From an uncultured Pelagibacteraceae bacterium (lineage in GTDB: Bacteria > Pseudomonadota > Alphaproteobacteria > Pelagibacterales > Pelagibacteraceae): 64,000 nt of DNA. Shown one piece after another: positions 37,634 to 46,639 of this stretch (positions within the stretch are counted from its first letter, which is position 1; every line of letters starts with the position of its first letter). Position numbers and translations under genes: made by a program. The DNA is taken from NCBI GenBank assembly GCA_902589725.1, contig CACITU010000004.1, positions 32,834 through 96,833 on the forward strand, written 5' to 3'. Under the pieces are notes generated by a model, which made no database searches, was not told the origin of the DNA, and was given only the letters and a program-made list of their open reading frames with translations.

Positions 37634-40402
37634 TTAACTAACTTCAGCTTGATTTTCTTTTGGTTTAACTTCTGTTTTAAATTGATTAGAGATTTTTTGT
37701 ACTTCAACAGAAGATACTTTGTATTCAGCACACATTGTTTCTTCATCTTTACCATGACCTGTAACCATATTAACCATATGTTCTGGGAAATGGAACGTAG
37801 TAAATACAATTCCCTCTTTAACTTTATCTGTAACCTCAACTTTTAGTGCAACCTCACCTCTACCTGAATAGAGTCTTCCAATATCTCCAGTATTTAGATC
37901 TCTATAAGCTGCATCTTTAGGATGAATTAATAAAACATCTTCATCGACAATATTTATATTTTTTGTTCTTCTAGTCATTGTTGCAGCGTTATAATGTTGT
38001 AAAACCCTACTTGTTGTTAAAATCAAAGGATAGTCTTTTTGATTAGACTCAATTTCTGATGATTCTTTCCAATCAAAGTTTTTAAGTCTACCTTTTCCTA
38101 ATTTAAAAGTATCTGTATGTAAAATTTTTGTATCAGTTCCATCTTCTTGAACTGGCCATTGTAATCCAAATTTTCCTAATCTTTCTCTAGTTACTCCCTT
38201 AAAGAAAGGAACTATATCAGCAATTTCTTCTAGAACTTGATCTGCATCATAAGTTGGCTGATCAAATCCTAATTTCTGCATCATCTCAGTTACAATTAAT
38301 CCATCAGGTTTAGTGCCTGGTAGAGGTGGTACAGCTCTGTTCACTCTTTGAATTCTTCTCTCAGTATTTGTAAAAGTTCCATCTTTTTCCAAGAAAGTAG
38401 TACCTGGAAGAACAACAGTTGCTAATTTTGCAGTTTCACTCATAAATATTTCTTGAACTACTAAAAGTTCTAAAGAATTCATAGCTTCAATAACATGTGC
38501 GCTGTTAGGATCTGTTTGAACAATATCTTCTCCTATAATCCATAAACCTTTTAATTCCTTGTTTATTGCAGCTTCAAACATTTGAGGAATTTTTAATCCT
38601 GGTTTAGTCGGATGTGTTACTCCATATTTTTCAGTATAAAATTCTTGATGCTTTTCATCAGCCACAGGAAAATATCCAGCACCTTGGTGTGGTTGACATC
38701 CCATATCTGCTGCACCTTGAACATTGTTTTGACCTCTTAAAGGATTAACCCCGACGCCTTTTCGTCCAATATTTCCAGTAATCATTGCTAGATCTGCAAT
38801 TAACATTACAGTTTTAGATCCTTGTTCGTGCTCAGTAACTCCTAAGCCATGGAATTCCATTGAATTTCTTGCAGTAGCATATGCAATTGCAGCTTCTTTA
38901 ACTAATTGTTTATCTACACCAGATACTTTTGCTAAATGATCAACATCTTGTCTTTCAATTTCTTTTAAGAAATTATCAAAACCTTCAGTTCTATCTCTAA
39001 CAAAATCTGCATTATGAAGTTTTGATTTTATAATAAAGTGTAACATCATATTTAGAACTGCAACATTGGTTCCTGGTCTAAGTTTAATATGATAATCAGC
39101 AAGTTTTGCTAGTTCAGTTGTGACTGGATCTAGCACAATTAATTTTTTACCTTTCATGACTTGCTGTTTAATTTTTGCACCTGTTACAGGATGAGCGTTT
39201 GTTGGATTAGCTCCAATTACCAAAAATAAATCTGCATGATAAATATCTTCCGTAGAGTTAGTTGCTGCTCCAGTCCCAAAAGTTTGTTGCATTCCCCAAG
39301 CCGTTGGTGAATGACAAATTCTTGCACAGCAGTCTACACTGTTTGTTCCAACTGCAGCTCTAATCATTTTTTGAAAAACGTAATTTTCTTCATTTGTACA
39401 TCTTGCAGAAGAAATTCCAGCAAAAGCATCTGGACCATTTTCTTTTGTAATTCTGTTCATTTCCTTTTTGATAAAATCATAAGCTTCATCCCAAGAAGCT
39501 TCTTCGAACTTTCCATTTCTTTTAATTAAAGGTGTTTTTAATCTGTCTGGATGATCATAAAAACTAAATGCATATCTTCCTTTAATACACGTATGTCCAG
39601 CATTAACTTCTGTTTGTTTAGGTGTGTCAATAGCTACAACTTTATCATCTTTAATTGAAGCCTCTAAATTACAACCAACACCGCAGTATGAACAAGTTGT
39701 TCTAACTTTTTTGTCTACAGCAACAGATTTTGATTGAAAAACATCTGAGATAGCATCTGTTGGACAAGTATGAGCACATGCACCACAAGAAACACATGAA
39801 CTATCTCCAAACATCATATCGTTATCAGTTGTTATTCTAGATTCAAAACCTCTTCCACTCATTGTTAAAACAAATGAACCTTGAATTTCATCACAAGCTC
39901 TGACGCATCTTCCACAATTGATACAATTGTCTAAATTCATTCTCATGTAATCATGAGATGTATCTCTAGGAATTCCTTTATGTTGTTTTGGACTGTTATA
40001 TCTGTGATCAGATATTCCTAAATCGTTTGCTACTGTTTGTAATTCACAGTTGTTATTTACCTCGCAAGTATCACATTCCATTGGATGATCTGTTAATACT
40101 AATTCAACAATGTTTTTTCTAAGATCTTTCAATGATTCATTTGACGTAAATATGTGTTGATTTTCAGCAACTGGAGTGTGGCAAGAAGCAACTACTCTTG
40201 TAGGACCATCTTTTTCTAAAGCGACTTCAACAGAACAAACTCTACAAGCACCATAAGGAGCTAGGTTTGGATCATCACATAATGTAGGAACTTTTTTTTC
40301 ACCTACATAGCTTTTAACAAATTTTAAAATTGATGAGTGATTTGGACCGATTTCATACGGTTTTCCGTCAATATAAGCAATTTTTCTTTTCTCTGAACTC
40401 AT
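37634..40402 (-). CDS. fdsA: Molybdenum-dependent formate dehydrogenase alpha subunit
   Basis: Oxidises formate to CO2. 922 aa. A [2Fe-2S] domain (GACRVCSVEV, residues 51-60; Cys42 and Cys74) is followed by the His-Cys cluster (HPMECDTCEVNNNC), a two-[4Fe-4S] ferredoxin domain (CINCGRCVRAC at 160, CVSCGACAHTC at 203), a molybdopterin domain with CSYCGVGC at 237-244, and the catalytic Cys363 in ARICHSP (Cys, not Sec). The C-terminal molydopterin-binding domain has TRRTKN. It overlaps the flavin subunit by 1 bp; together they form a soluble NAD-linked FdsABG-like enzyme. Confidence 0.95.
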   Translation of the reverse strand: MSSEKRKIAYIDGKPYEIGPNHSSILKFVKSYVGEKKVPTLCDDPNLAPYGACRVCSVEVALEKDGPTRVVASCHTPVAENQHIFTSNESLKDLRKNIVELVLTDHPMECDTCEVNNNCELQTVANDLGISDHRYNSPKQHKGIPRDTSHDYMRMNLDNCINCGRCVRACDEIQGSFVLTMSGRGFESRITTDNDMMFGDSSCVSCGACAHTCPTDAISDVFQSKSVAVDKKVRTTCSYCGVGCNLEASIKDDKVVAIDTPKQTEVNAGHTCIKGRYAFSFYDHPDRLKTPLIKRNGKFEEASWDEAYDFIKKEMNRITKENGPDAFAGISSARCTNEENYVFQKMIRAAVGTNSVDCCARICHSPTAWGMQQTFGTGAATNSTEDIYHADLFLVIGANPTNAHPVTGAKIKQQVMKGKKLIVLDPVTTELAKLADYHIKLRPGTNVAVLNMMLHFIIKSKLHNADFVRDRTEGFDNFLKEIERQDVDHLAKVSGVDKQLVKEAAIAYATARNSMEFHGLGVTEHEQGSKTVMLIADLAMITGNIGRKGVGVNPLRGQNNVQGAADMGCQPHQGAGYFPVADEKHQEFYTEKYGVTHPTKPGLKIPQMFEAAINKELKGLWIIGEDIVQTDPNSAHVIEAMNSLELLVVQEIFMSETAKLATVVLPGTTFLEKDGTFTNTERRIQRVNRAVPPLPGTKPDGLIVTEMMQKLGFDQPTYDADQVLEEIADIVPFFKGVTRERLGKFGLQWPVQEDGTDTKILHTDTFKLGKGRLKNFDWKESSEIESNQKDYPLILTTSRVLQHYNAATMTRRTKNINIVDEDVLLIHPKDAAYRDLNTGDIGRLYSGRGEVALKVEVTDKVKEGIVFTTFHFPEHMVNMVTGHGKDEETMCAEYKVSSVEVQKISNQFKTEVKPKENQAEVS

Positions 40403-42057
40403 TAATTATCTTTAACCATATCATTTTTCATTTCATCCCCAAAGTATTTTAGGATGTTTTGAATAGGAGTTGGAATAGCTCCGCATAAAGCGCATAAACA
40501 ACCTTTTTTCATTGTAACAAGCAATTCTTCAAGCAATTTCAAAGGTATTTTGGCAGTTTTCTTTTTTGCTTGGTCAAACATTTCTTTACCTCTGTAAGAT
40601 CCAAGTCTTCCAGGGAAACATTTTCCACATGATTCTTCAGCAGAAAATTCAAATAGATGATGAATGTATTCAGCCATTGGAAAATCTTTTGGAATACTCA
40701 CTACACTTGCGTGACCAAGCATAAATCCTTTAGCTGTGAATTCTTGAAAATCTAAATTTAAATTTTCTATTTCACTTAAAGGAACAACCCCACCTAACGG
40801 ACCTCCTATTTGAAAGGCTTTAACAGGTTCTTTATATCCACCACCAATTTCATTAAATATTTTTTTCATTGGCGTACCCATATCAATTTCATAAACACCT
40901 GGATTGTTAAAGAAACTATCTAAACAAACTAATTTTGTTCCAGCTGATTTTTTATTTCCAACAGAAGAAAATTTTTCTGATCCATTTAATAAAATTCCAG
41001 TTGCAGCAGCCAATGTTTCAACATTATTAACCACAGTTGGTTTTTTATATAACCCTTCAGTAACAGGAAAGGGAGGTCTTACATCTACTTCAGCTCTTCT
41101 TCCTTCAATAGATGCAATCAAAGCTGTTTCTTCTCCACAAATATAAGCACCTTGTCCAATACAAATTCCAAGATCAAAAGAAAAATCAGTTCCTAAAATA
41201 TTTTCACCTAGTAAATTTAATTTTTTAAGTTCATTGATGCAGCCATTAATTGCTTCAATAGATTTAGGATATTCACCTCTTATGTATAAAACTCCTTCAT
41301 TACTTCCTATCACATAACCACAAATCGCCATTCCAAAAATAACTTTTAAAGGTTGGTCCTCTAATAAGTATCTATCAGAGAAAGCACCAGAGTCGCCCTC
41401 ATCTGCATTACAGATAACATATTTTTTATCTCCTTTTGCTTTACTACAGAAATCCCATTTCATTCCTGTTGGAAAACCTGCTCCACCTCTACCTGTTAAA
41501 TTTGAATCTAATAATGATTTTACTATTTCTTTTTTATCCGTTTTTAAAAATTTACTTAATTGATCTTTGAATTGGTCTGTTGATGATAATTTGTCATCCA
41601 TTAAAAAACTTGTTGTTGCATAACTTTTAGAGAAAAATTTATCTTGTTTAATTTCTTCACCTTTAATTATTTGGTCAATTTTTTCTATATCTTTACCAGC
41701 GTAATTTTCTCCATCATAGTGAAATGCGTGGTTTTCATAACAATGACCCAAGCAGAACATTTCTCCAACTTTGTCATGACCTAGTTTTTCTTTTAGTTTA
41801 TCTTTTAATTTATCTTGAGTGCCTGCACACATGCATGCACTACCGTTACAAACAAAAGCTTTCTTTTCTCTATGAGAGGGTCTTAAAAATTCATAAAAGG
41901 ACTCTGCGCCATGTAGAGTTGAGACACCCAGGTTATGTTTTTTGGCGATTTCATTAATATCTTGTGGATTATCGCTTAAGGTATTTTCTGATATTTGTTT
42001 AAAAAGATTATCTTTTAAGCCTATTCTGCCTGATAAATTACTTATATTTTTTGACAC
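40402..42057 (-). CDS. Formate dehydrogenase NAD-binding subunit, fused FdsG-FdsB (NuoE-NuoF)
   Basis: 551 aa, two modules in one chain. Residues about 1-130 are a thioredoxin-like [2Fe-2S] NuoE/FdsG domain (VCNGSACMCAGT, FCLGHCYENHAF). Residues about 165-551 are NuoF/FdsB: GRGGAGFPTGMKWDFC for NADH, CNADEGDSGAFSDRY and GAYICGEETALIASIEG for FMN, and the [4Fe-4S] motif ESCGKCFPGR plus a final Cys in CLCALCGAIP. It passes electrons from FdsA to NAD. In Rhodobacter and Cupriavidus these are separate genes. Confidence 0.93.
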   Translation of the reverse strand: MSKNISNLSGRIGLKDNLFKQISENTLSDNPQDINEIAKKHNLGVSTLHGAESFYEFLRPSHREKKAFVCNGSACMCAGTQDKLKDKLKEKLGHDKVGEMFCLGHCYENHAFHYDGENYAGKDIEKIDQIIKGEEIKQDKFFSKSYATTSFLMDDKLSSTDQFKDQLSKFLKTDKKEIVKSLLDSNLTGRGGAGFPTGMKWDFCSKAKGDKKYVICNADEGDSGAFSDRYLLEDQPLKVIFGMAICGYVIGSNEGVLYIRGEYPKSIEAINGCINELKKLNLLGENILGTDFSFDLGICIGQGAYICGEETALIASIEGRRAEVDVRPPFPVTEGLYKKPTVVNNVETLAAATGILLNGSEKFSSVGNKKSAGTKLVCLDSFFNNPGVYEIDMGTPMKKIFNEIGGGYKEPVKAFQIGGPLGGVVPLSEIENLNLDFQEFTAKGFMLGHASVVSIPKDFPMAEYIHHLFEFSAEESCGKCFPGRLGSYRGKEMFDQAKKKTAKIPLKLLEELLVTMKKGCLCALCGAIPTPIQNILKYFGDEMKNDMVKDN

Positions 42058-42075
42058 AAATACCCTTTTATTAAT

Positions 42076-42915
42076 TTAGCCCACAATAACTTTTTTGTTA
42101 TTTGTGTAAATATTAAAACTGTCTCTCTTTACGAAACCTATAAGGGTAATGTCAAACTTATTCGCCAAATCGATGGCAAGACTAGTTGGCGCACCAACGC
42201 CAATCATTATACCTATATCTGTCATCAAAACCTTTTGAACTAATTCAAAATTTAGTCTGCCTGAGCATGTTATAAATTGGTTTTTCGGATCAATTTGATT
42301 GTTCTTTAATGCACAACCAATAAGTTTATCTAAAGCATTATGTCTTCCCACATCCTCTCTGACAGCAACCAATTCTCCATTACTATTAAAAAGACCACTT
42401 GCATGAATTCCACCTGTTTTACTGAACTCTGATTGGTTTTCTCTCAATATGTCTGGTGATTTAATTATTACTTCTTTTTTGATTTTAGGTTCTGATGGAT
42501 TTGTTTTATTTTTTTTAATTATTTCTAGAGCATCAAGAGAAGATTTTCCACATACGCCACATGAGGAATTAGTTAAAAAGTCTCTTTTTATTTTTGAAAT
42601 ATTTATATTTTTAGAATTGTTTAAAGTGGCTAAAATTTTGTTTTGAATATTGTATTGACCAACTTTATCTCCATAACTTTCTATTGAGTCAATATCATCA
42701 ATATTAGTTATAATTTGTTCATTATATAAAAATCCTCTTAAAAGATTCTCATCATCACCAGGAGTTCTCATTGTTATTGATAAACTTTGATTTATCCATT
42801 TATCAGATTCTTTATACTTTAATGAAATTTCCAATGGTTCTTCAATTGAAATTAAGTCATTTGTATTTTCAAATTTATTAGATGAATATTTTAAAACTTT
42901 GTATTTAGAATTCAT
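42076..42915 (-). CDS. fdhD: Formate dehydrogenase sulfurtransferase FdhD
   Basis: Delivers sulfur to the Mo-bisPGD cofactor of formate dehydrogenase. 279 aa. The CGVCG motif lies at residues 119-123 (Cys119, Cys122), followed by TGGIHASGLFNSNGELVAVREDVGRHNALDKLIG and the C-terminal GRLNFELVQK and VGAPTSLAIDLA segments. It lies 18 bp downstream of nothing else than the start of the fdh structural genes, whose 5' end is at 42057. Confidence 0.96.
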   Translation of the reverse strand: MNSKYKVLKYSSNKFENTNDLISIEEPLEISLKYKESDKWINQSLSITMRTPGDDENLLRGFLYNEQIITNIDDIDSIESYGDKVGQYNIQNKILATLNNSKNINISKIKRDFLTNSSCGVCGKSSLDALEIIKKNKTNPSEPKIKKEVIIKSPDILRENQSEFSKTGGIHASGLFNSNGELVAVREDVGRHNALDKLIGCALKNNQIDPKNQFITCSGRLNFELVQKVLMTDIGIMIGVGAPTSLAIDLANKFDITLIGFVKRDSFNIYTNNKKVIVG

Positions 42916-42919
42916 AAAA

Positions 42920-43396
42920 TTATTTTAGTGGATAGTTCTTTTTTAAAAAATATTTGTTAATTATAATTGCTAATAACAATATAATTATACATCCAAAAAT
43001 TATTGGATTAATTAAATAATCATAAGAGGCACTTCCAATAATAACTATAATCGGATTTCCACCAGCAGGTGGGTGAACAATATTAAATAAAATCATTAAA
43101 AAAACTCCTACTCCAACAGCCATTGCAATACTGATATAAATAGGAAGTGGAATATAGTTTACAAAAACTACTCCTACTAAAGCGGTTACTAAATGTCCAA
43201 AAAAAACATTCTTTGGTTGTGCAAATAGGCTTTCAGGAAAACCAAATAGTAAAACCATTGAGGAACCGAATGAGGCTGCAATAAAATATCCTAGTGTACT
43301 TTTATAAGTAAGGACTGTTAGTACACCAATTGTAAATGCTGAAAAAAAACCTGCAATTAATGCTTTTTGTAATAATGGTTTTGTAATTTTGATCAT
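42920..43396 (-). CDS. HPP-family integral membrane protein
   Basis: 158 aa with five predicted helices. The name-giving motif is visible as VHPPAGGNPIIVI near residue 108, preceded by SFGSSMVLLFGFPES. Related proteins include a nitrite transporter of chloroplasts and cyanobacteria, but bacterial substrates are mostly unknown. Between the SufU-like gene and fdhD in one direction; an anion-related role in the formate locus is only a guess. Confidence 0.85.
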   Translation of the reverse strand: MIKITKPLLQKALIAGFFSAFTIGVLTVLTYKSTLGYFIAASFGSSMVLLFGFPESLFAQPKNVFFGHLVTALVGVVFVNYIPLPIYISIAMAVGVGVFLMILFNIVHPPAGGNPIIVIIGSASYDYLINPIIFGCIIILLLAIIINKYFLKKNYPLK

Positions 43397-43795
43397 TTAT
43401 ATTTTTAATGCTTTGGCAATAGTTCTTAATGGCAAAAGCAAACATTCTTTTCTTGAAAGATTTTTTTTATCTAAAATTTCTTTAAAGTCTTTCCAATGTT
43501 TTTCAATACTTACTTTTGCATCCTCAAAAAGTTGCTCACCAACTTTTATAAATCTTTTTATATCGTCAACTTTTTTTTCCTTAATTTTTCTGGATAATAG
43601 ACTGACTGATGCCTGACAATAAACGCAAGATTTACACTGATAACCCATATCCTTTACAACATCTTCTTTGACAATTAAGCTTATTTCCATCTCATCACCA
43701 CATAATGGATTTTTGTGTTTTGACTTATGAGTATAGTTTTCAACAACTTTATTGTTTTCAGTATGGGCTGCTATTTCTAAAATTCTTAAATCCAT
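43397..43795 (-). CDS. SufU/IscU-like iron-sulfur scaffold protein
   Basis: 132 aa. It has the three-cysteine layout of IscU/SufU: NPLCGDEM (Cys about residue 32), CKSCVYCQASVSLL (about 56-62, with the family Cys), and SRKECLLLPLRTI near residue 118. Such proteins assemble or relay Fe-S clusters; formate dehydrogenase next door needs several. First gene of the minus-strand formate locus; mobA starts 42 bp away divergently. The exact branch (SufU versus IscU paralogue) is uncertain. Confidence 0.82.
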   Translation of the reverse strand: MDLRILEIAAHTENNKVVENYTHKSKHKNPLCGDEMEISLIVKEDVVKDMGYQCKSCVYCQASVSLLSRKIKEKKVDDIKRFIKVGEQLFEDAKVSIEKHWKDFKEILDKKNLSRKECLLLPLRTIAKALKI

Positions 43796-43837
43796 TTAAT
43801 TTCTTTATTTCAACTTTGAATGTTTTATATTTTATAG

Positions 43838-44446
43838 ATGGATCATAACAATATTTTAGGCACTGTGCTAGCAGGCGGTAAGTCACAAAGGTTTGGAGAA
43901 GATAAATCCCAAGTAAAGTTAGCTGGTAAATTGTTAATTGATCGTGTGTTGACTGAAATTATTGGTGAATTCAAGGAACTCTTAATAGTATCAAATAATA
44001 AAATTAATTTTCATAACTCAGAAAAAATTTCAATAATTGAAGATTTTGAAAAAGGTCATGGTCCGTTAGGTGGAGTTTTATCAGCCATGAAATGGATAAA
44101 AGAAAATCAAAAAGACTACAAATGGATAGCAACTTTTCCTGTTGATACACCTTTTTTTAAGAGGCAAATACTTAAAGATTTTATTCAAAATATTAATTTT
44201 AATGAAAGTGATTTATTTTTCATTAAGTCAAACAACAAACGACATAATATATTTGGCTTATGGTCGATTAATTTACTAGATAAGTTAGAGAAGGATTTAA
44301 ACAATGGAGAAAGAAAAGTAGAGTTGTGGGCTAGTAATACTGGAGTAAAAATAATTAATATGGAGTTCTCAAATAATGATCCTTTCTTTAATATAAATAC
44401 AAAAGAAGATTTAAAAAAAGCTGAGGAAATACTCAAAAATGATTAG
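43838..44446 (+). CDS. mobA: Molybdenum cofactor guanylyltransferase
   Basis: Adds GMP to Mo-molybdopterin to form the MGD cofactor that formate dehydrogenase uses. 202 aa. N-terminal nucleotide motif VLAGGKSQRFGEDKSQ, then GHGPLGGVLSAM and TFPVDTPFFKR, the usual MobA set. It overlaps moeA by 8 bp and diverges from the formate locus, which supports a shared purpose. Confidence 0.95.
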   Translation: MDHNNILGTVLAGGKSQRFGEDKSQVKLAGKLLIDRVLTEIIGEFKELLIVSNNKINFHNSEKISIIEDFEKGHGPLGGVLSAMKWIKENQKDYKWIATFPVDTPFFKRQILKDFIQNINFNESDLFFIKSNNKRHNIFGLWSINLLDKLEKDLNNGERKVELWASNTGVKIINMEFSNNDPFFNINTKEDLKKAEEILKND

Positions 44447-45683
44447 TTACGAAAAATCTAAGACAATTTTAAAAAAAGCTAAAATTAAAATTAAAGAGGA
44501 AACTATAAAGAGTATAAATTCTCTAAATAGAGTAGTTTCTGCCAATATTTATTCTAATATAAATTATCCTGCAGGGAATAATGCTGCATTTGATGGTTAT
44601 GCAATTAATTCAAAAGATACTATTGGATTTAAAAAAAAATTCCCAAAAAAATTTAAAATTATTGGCTCAATTGCCGCAGGAATGAAACCATTTAAAAAAA
44701 AGATAAAAAAATTTGATACTGCCGAAATAATGACTGGAGGAATTATACCAAAGGGTTTTGATACAATTATTCCTATAGAACAAATAACTTTTGCGCCTAA
44801 TAAAAAATATATTTTAATTGACCAAAAAATAAAAAAATTTGATCACGTTAGGTTTGCAGGTTCAGATTATAGAAAAGGGGAGGTTATAATAAAAAAAAAT
44901 ACAATTGTTCAACCAAACCATATTTTAGCTTTTAAAAGTTTATGTATTAAACAAATTAAAGTAAAAAAAAGAATTAATATATTATTTTTTTCAACAGGAA
45001 ACGAAATATCAGACAAAGATAATATTCCAAATTGGATGGTAAGAAATTCAAACGTACACTATATAAAAAACTTAAATCAAAATTTTTTATTTAATTTTAA
45101 AAGTGGGAGTATATTGAGAGATAATCATCAAAATATTTTTAAACAAAAAATAAATAAATTAATTAAATCTAAAGATGATATTATTATTACTTCAGGTGCA
45201 GTGTCTGCAGGTAAGTTTGATTTTATACCTGATGTTGTTAAAAAATTTAAGTTATCAAGCTACTTTAAAAGTATTGCAATTAGGCCCGGAAAACCAATTA
45301 TGTTTGCAAAAATTAAAGGGAAAGAAAAGGCAATATTCGGACTCCCTGGAAACCCAATCTCTTCAGCTGCATGTTTTAGATTTTTTGTAATTCCATATAT
45401 TTTAAATGCTTTAGGATTATCAGGAGAAAAATCAATTAAAGCTATTTTGACGAACGGTTTTAATAAAAAAAAGAATTTCACAAGATTTGTAAAGAGCCAA
45501 TTAAGCACAACTAAAAATGGAAAACTAAATGTTAAAATTTTAAAAGGTCAAGAATCTTTTAGAATTAAATCATTTGTAAAATCAAATATTTGGGTTTTGT
45601 TACCAGCTGGTAAATCAAAATTTAAAAAGGGAGATATCGTTGATTGCTTTTTCCCCAACCTCTCAAATCAAAATTTAGTTTAG
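44439..45683 (+). CDS. moeA: Molybdopterin molybdenumtransferase
   Basis: Inserts molybdate into adenylylated molybdopterin. 414 aa, typical. PAGNNAAFDGYAINS near residue 45, IMTGGIIPKGFDTIIPIE, FFSTGNEI, and the MoCF motif TSGAVSAGKFDF then IRPGKPIMF and FGLPGNPISSAACF. Overlaps mobA by 8 bp. The chain is unusually Lys-rich, in line with the AT-rich genome. Molybdate transporter genes are not in the window. Confidence 0.96.
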   Translation: MISYEKSKTILKKAKIKIKEETIKSINSLNRVVSANIYSNINYPAGNNAAFDGYAINSKDTIGFKKKFPKKFKIIGSIAAGMKPFKKKIKKFDTAEIMTGGIIPKGFDTIIPIEQITFAPNKKYILIDQKIKKFDHVRFAGSDYRKGEVIIKKNTIVQPNHILAFKSLCIKQIKVKKRINILFFSTGNEISDKDNIPNWMVRNSNVHYIKNLNQNFLFNFKSGSILRDNHQNIFKQKINKLIKSKDDIIITSGAVSAGKFDFIPDVVKKFKLSSYFKSIAIRPGKPIMFAKIKGKEKAIFGLPGNPISSAACFRFFVIPYILNALGLSGEKSIKAILTNGFNKKKNFTRFVKSQLSTTKNGKLNVKILKGQESFRIKSFVKSNIWVLLPAGKSKFKKGDIVDCFFPNLSNQNLV

Positions 45684-45732
45684 AAACGTATTTTTGTTGT
45701 AGAAAATTCTATTTACAATTAGATTTCTGAAT

Positions 45733-46638
45733 ATGTTAAAGTTAAGAAATCCAAGAATAGCCATCCCAGTTGTACTTTTTGCCGGTCTATTGTGGTCGTT
45801 TGGCCCATTAGTAGTTCGACATATGGATAATCCGCAATCGGCACCTTGGCAGTATATTTTTGGCAGAGGTTTAACAATTTTTATCTTATTAAATCTTTAT
45901 TTATTTTTCGAGGAAGGAAAAAATTTTTACAAAAACTATTATAAAATAGGTTTATCTGGAGTAATCGGTGGATCTGGATTGGGTATCGCTATGATTACAT
46001 TTATTTATTCAATTACAAATACTAGCGCTGCAGTTACTTTGCTTTGTTTAGCAGCAATGCCTTTTTTTACAGCATTGTTGGCATTTTTATTTTTAAGAGA
46101 AAAAATTTCTCTCAATGTGTGGATATCAATAATAATTGCAACAGTTGGTATCATTATTATGGCACTTGGAAACACTGGTGAAAAATCATTAATTGGTTTT
46201 GTATTTGGTTTAACTTCCTCAATTGGTTTCTCAGTTTTTTCTGTAACTCTAAGATGGAGAAAAGAAACACCAAAATTCACAACTGTAGCTTTTGCAGGTT
46301 TCTTTTGTTTTGTGTTTGCAACAATTATAATTTTATCAAATAATTTAGTTTTCTTTTCATCTAGCTATAACGGAGCTTTATTTTCTTTACACGGGACATT
46401 AGTTTGTTTTGGTTTAATTTTATATTCAATAGGATCTAAAGCGATACCAGCAGCAGAATTAACTTTATTATCTTTAACTGAAGTTGTAGGTGGAATTTTT
46501 TGGGTTTGGTTGCCATTATTTGGCATTAACGAAGTGCCATCCACAAATACTATAATTGGTGGTTTTTTTCTTTTTGTATCTATATTTTATTACAGTTTAA
46601 TAATGAGATGGAACAAAAGATATATAGCATTAAATTAA
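45733..46638 (+). CDS. EamA/DMT-superfamily transporter
   Basis: 301 aa with ten helices in two EamA repeats. NTSAAVTLLCLAAMPFFTAL and IPAAELTLLSLTEVVGGIFW are the repeat-end signatures. It is 1 bp upstream of the creatinase gene and in the same direction, so a role in moving creatine-like or urea-cycle metabolites is plausible but unproven. A 49-bp spacer separates it from moeA. Confidence 0.88.
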   Translation: MLKLRNPRIAIPVVLFAGLLWSFGPLVVRHMDNPQSAPWQYIFGRGLTIFILLNLYLFFEEGKNFYKNYYKIGLSGVIGGSGLGIAMITFIYSITNTSAAVTLLCLAAMPFFTALLAFLFLREKISLNVWISIIIATVGIIIMALGNTGEKSLIGFVFGLTSSIGFSVFSVTLRWRKETPKFTTVAFAGFFCFVFATIIILSNNLVFFSSSYNGALFSLHGTLVCFGLILYSIGSKAIPAAELTLLSLTEVVGGIFWVWLPLFGINEVPSTNTIIGGFFLFVSIFYYSLIMRWNKRYIALN

Positions 46639-46639
46639 T

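Noticed and set aside
39300..39330. Selenocysteine in formate dehydrogenase
   Set aside because: The active-site codon is a Cys codon (ARICHSP); no in-frame TGA and no SECIS-like need.
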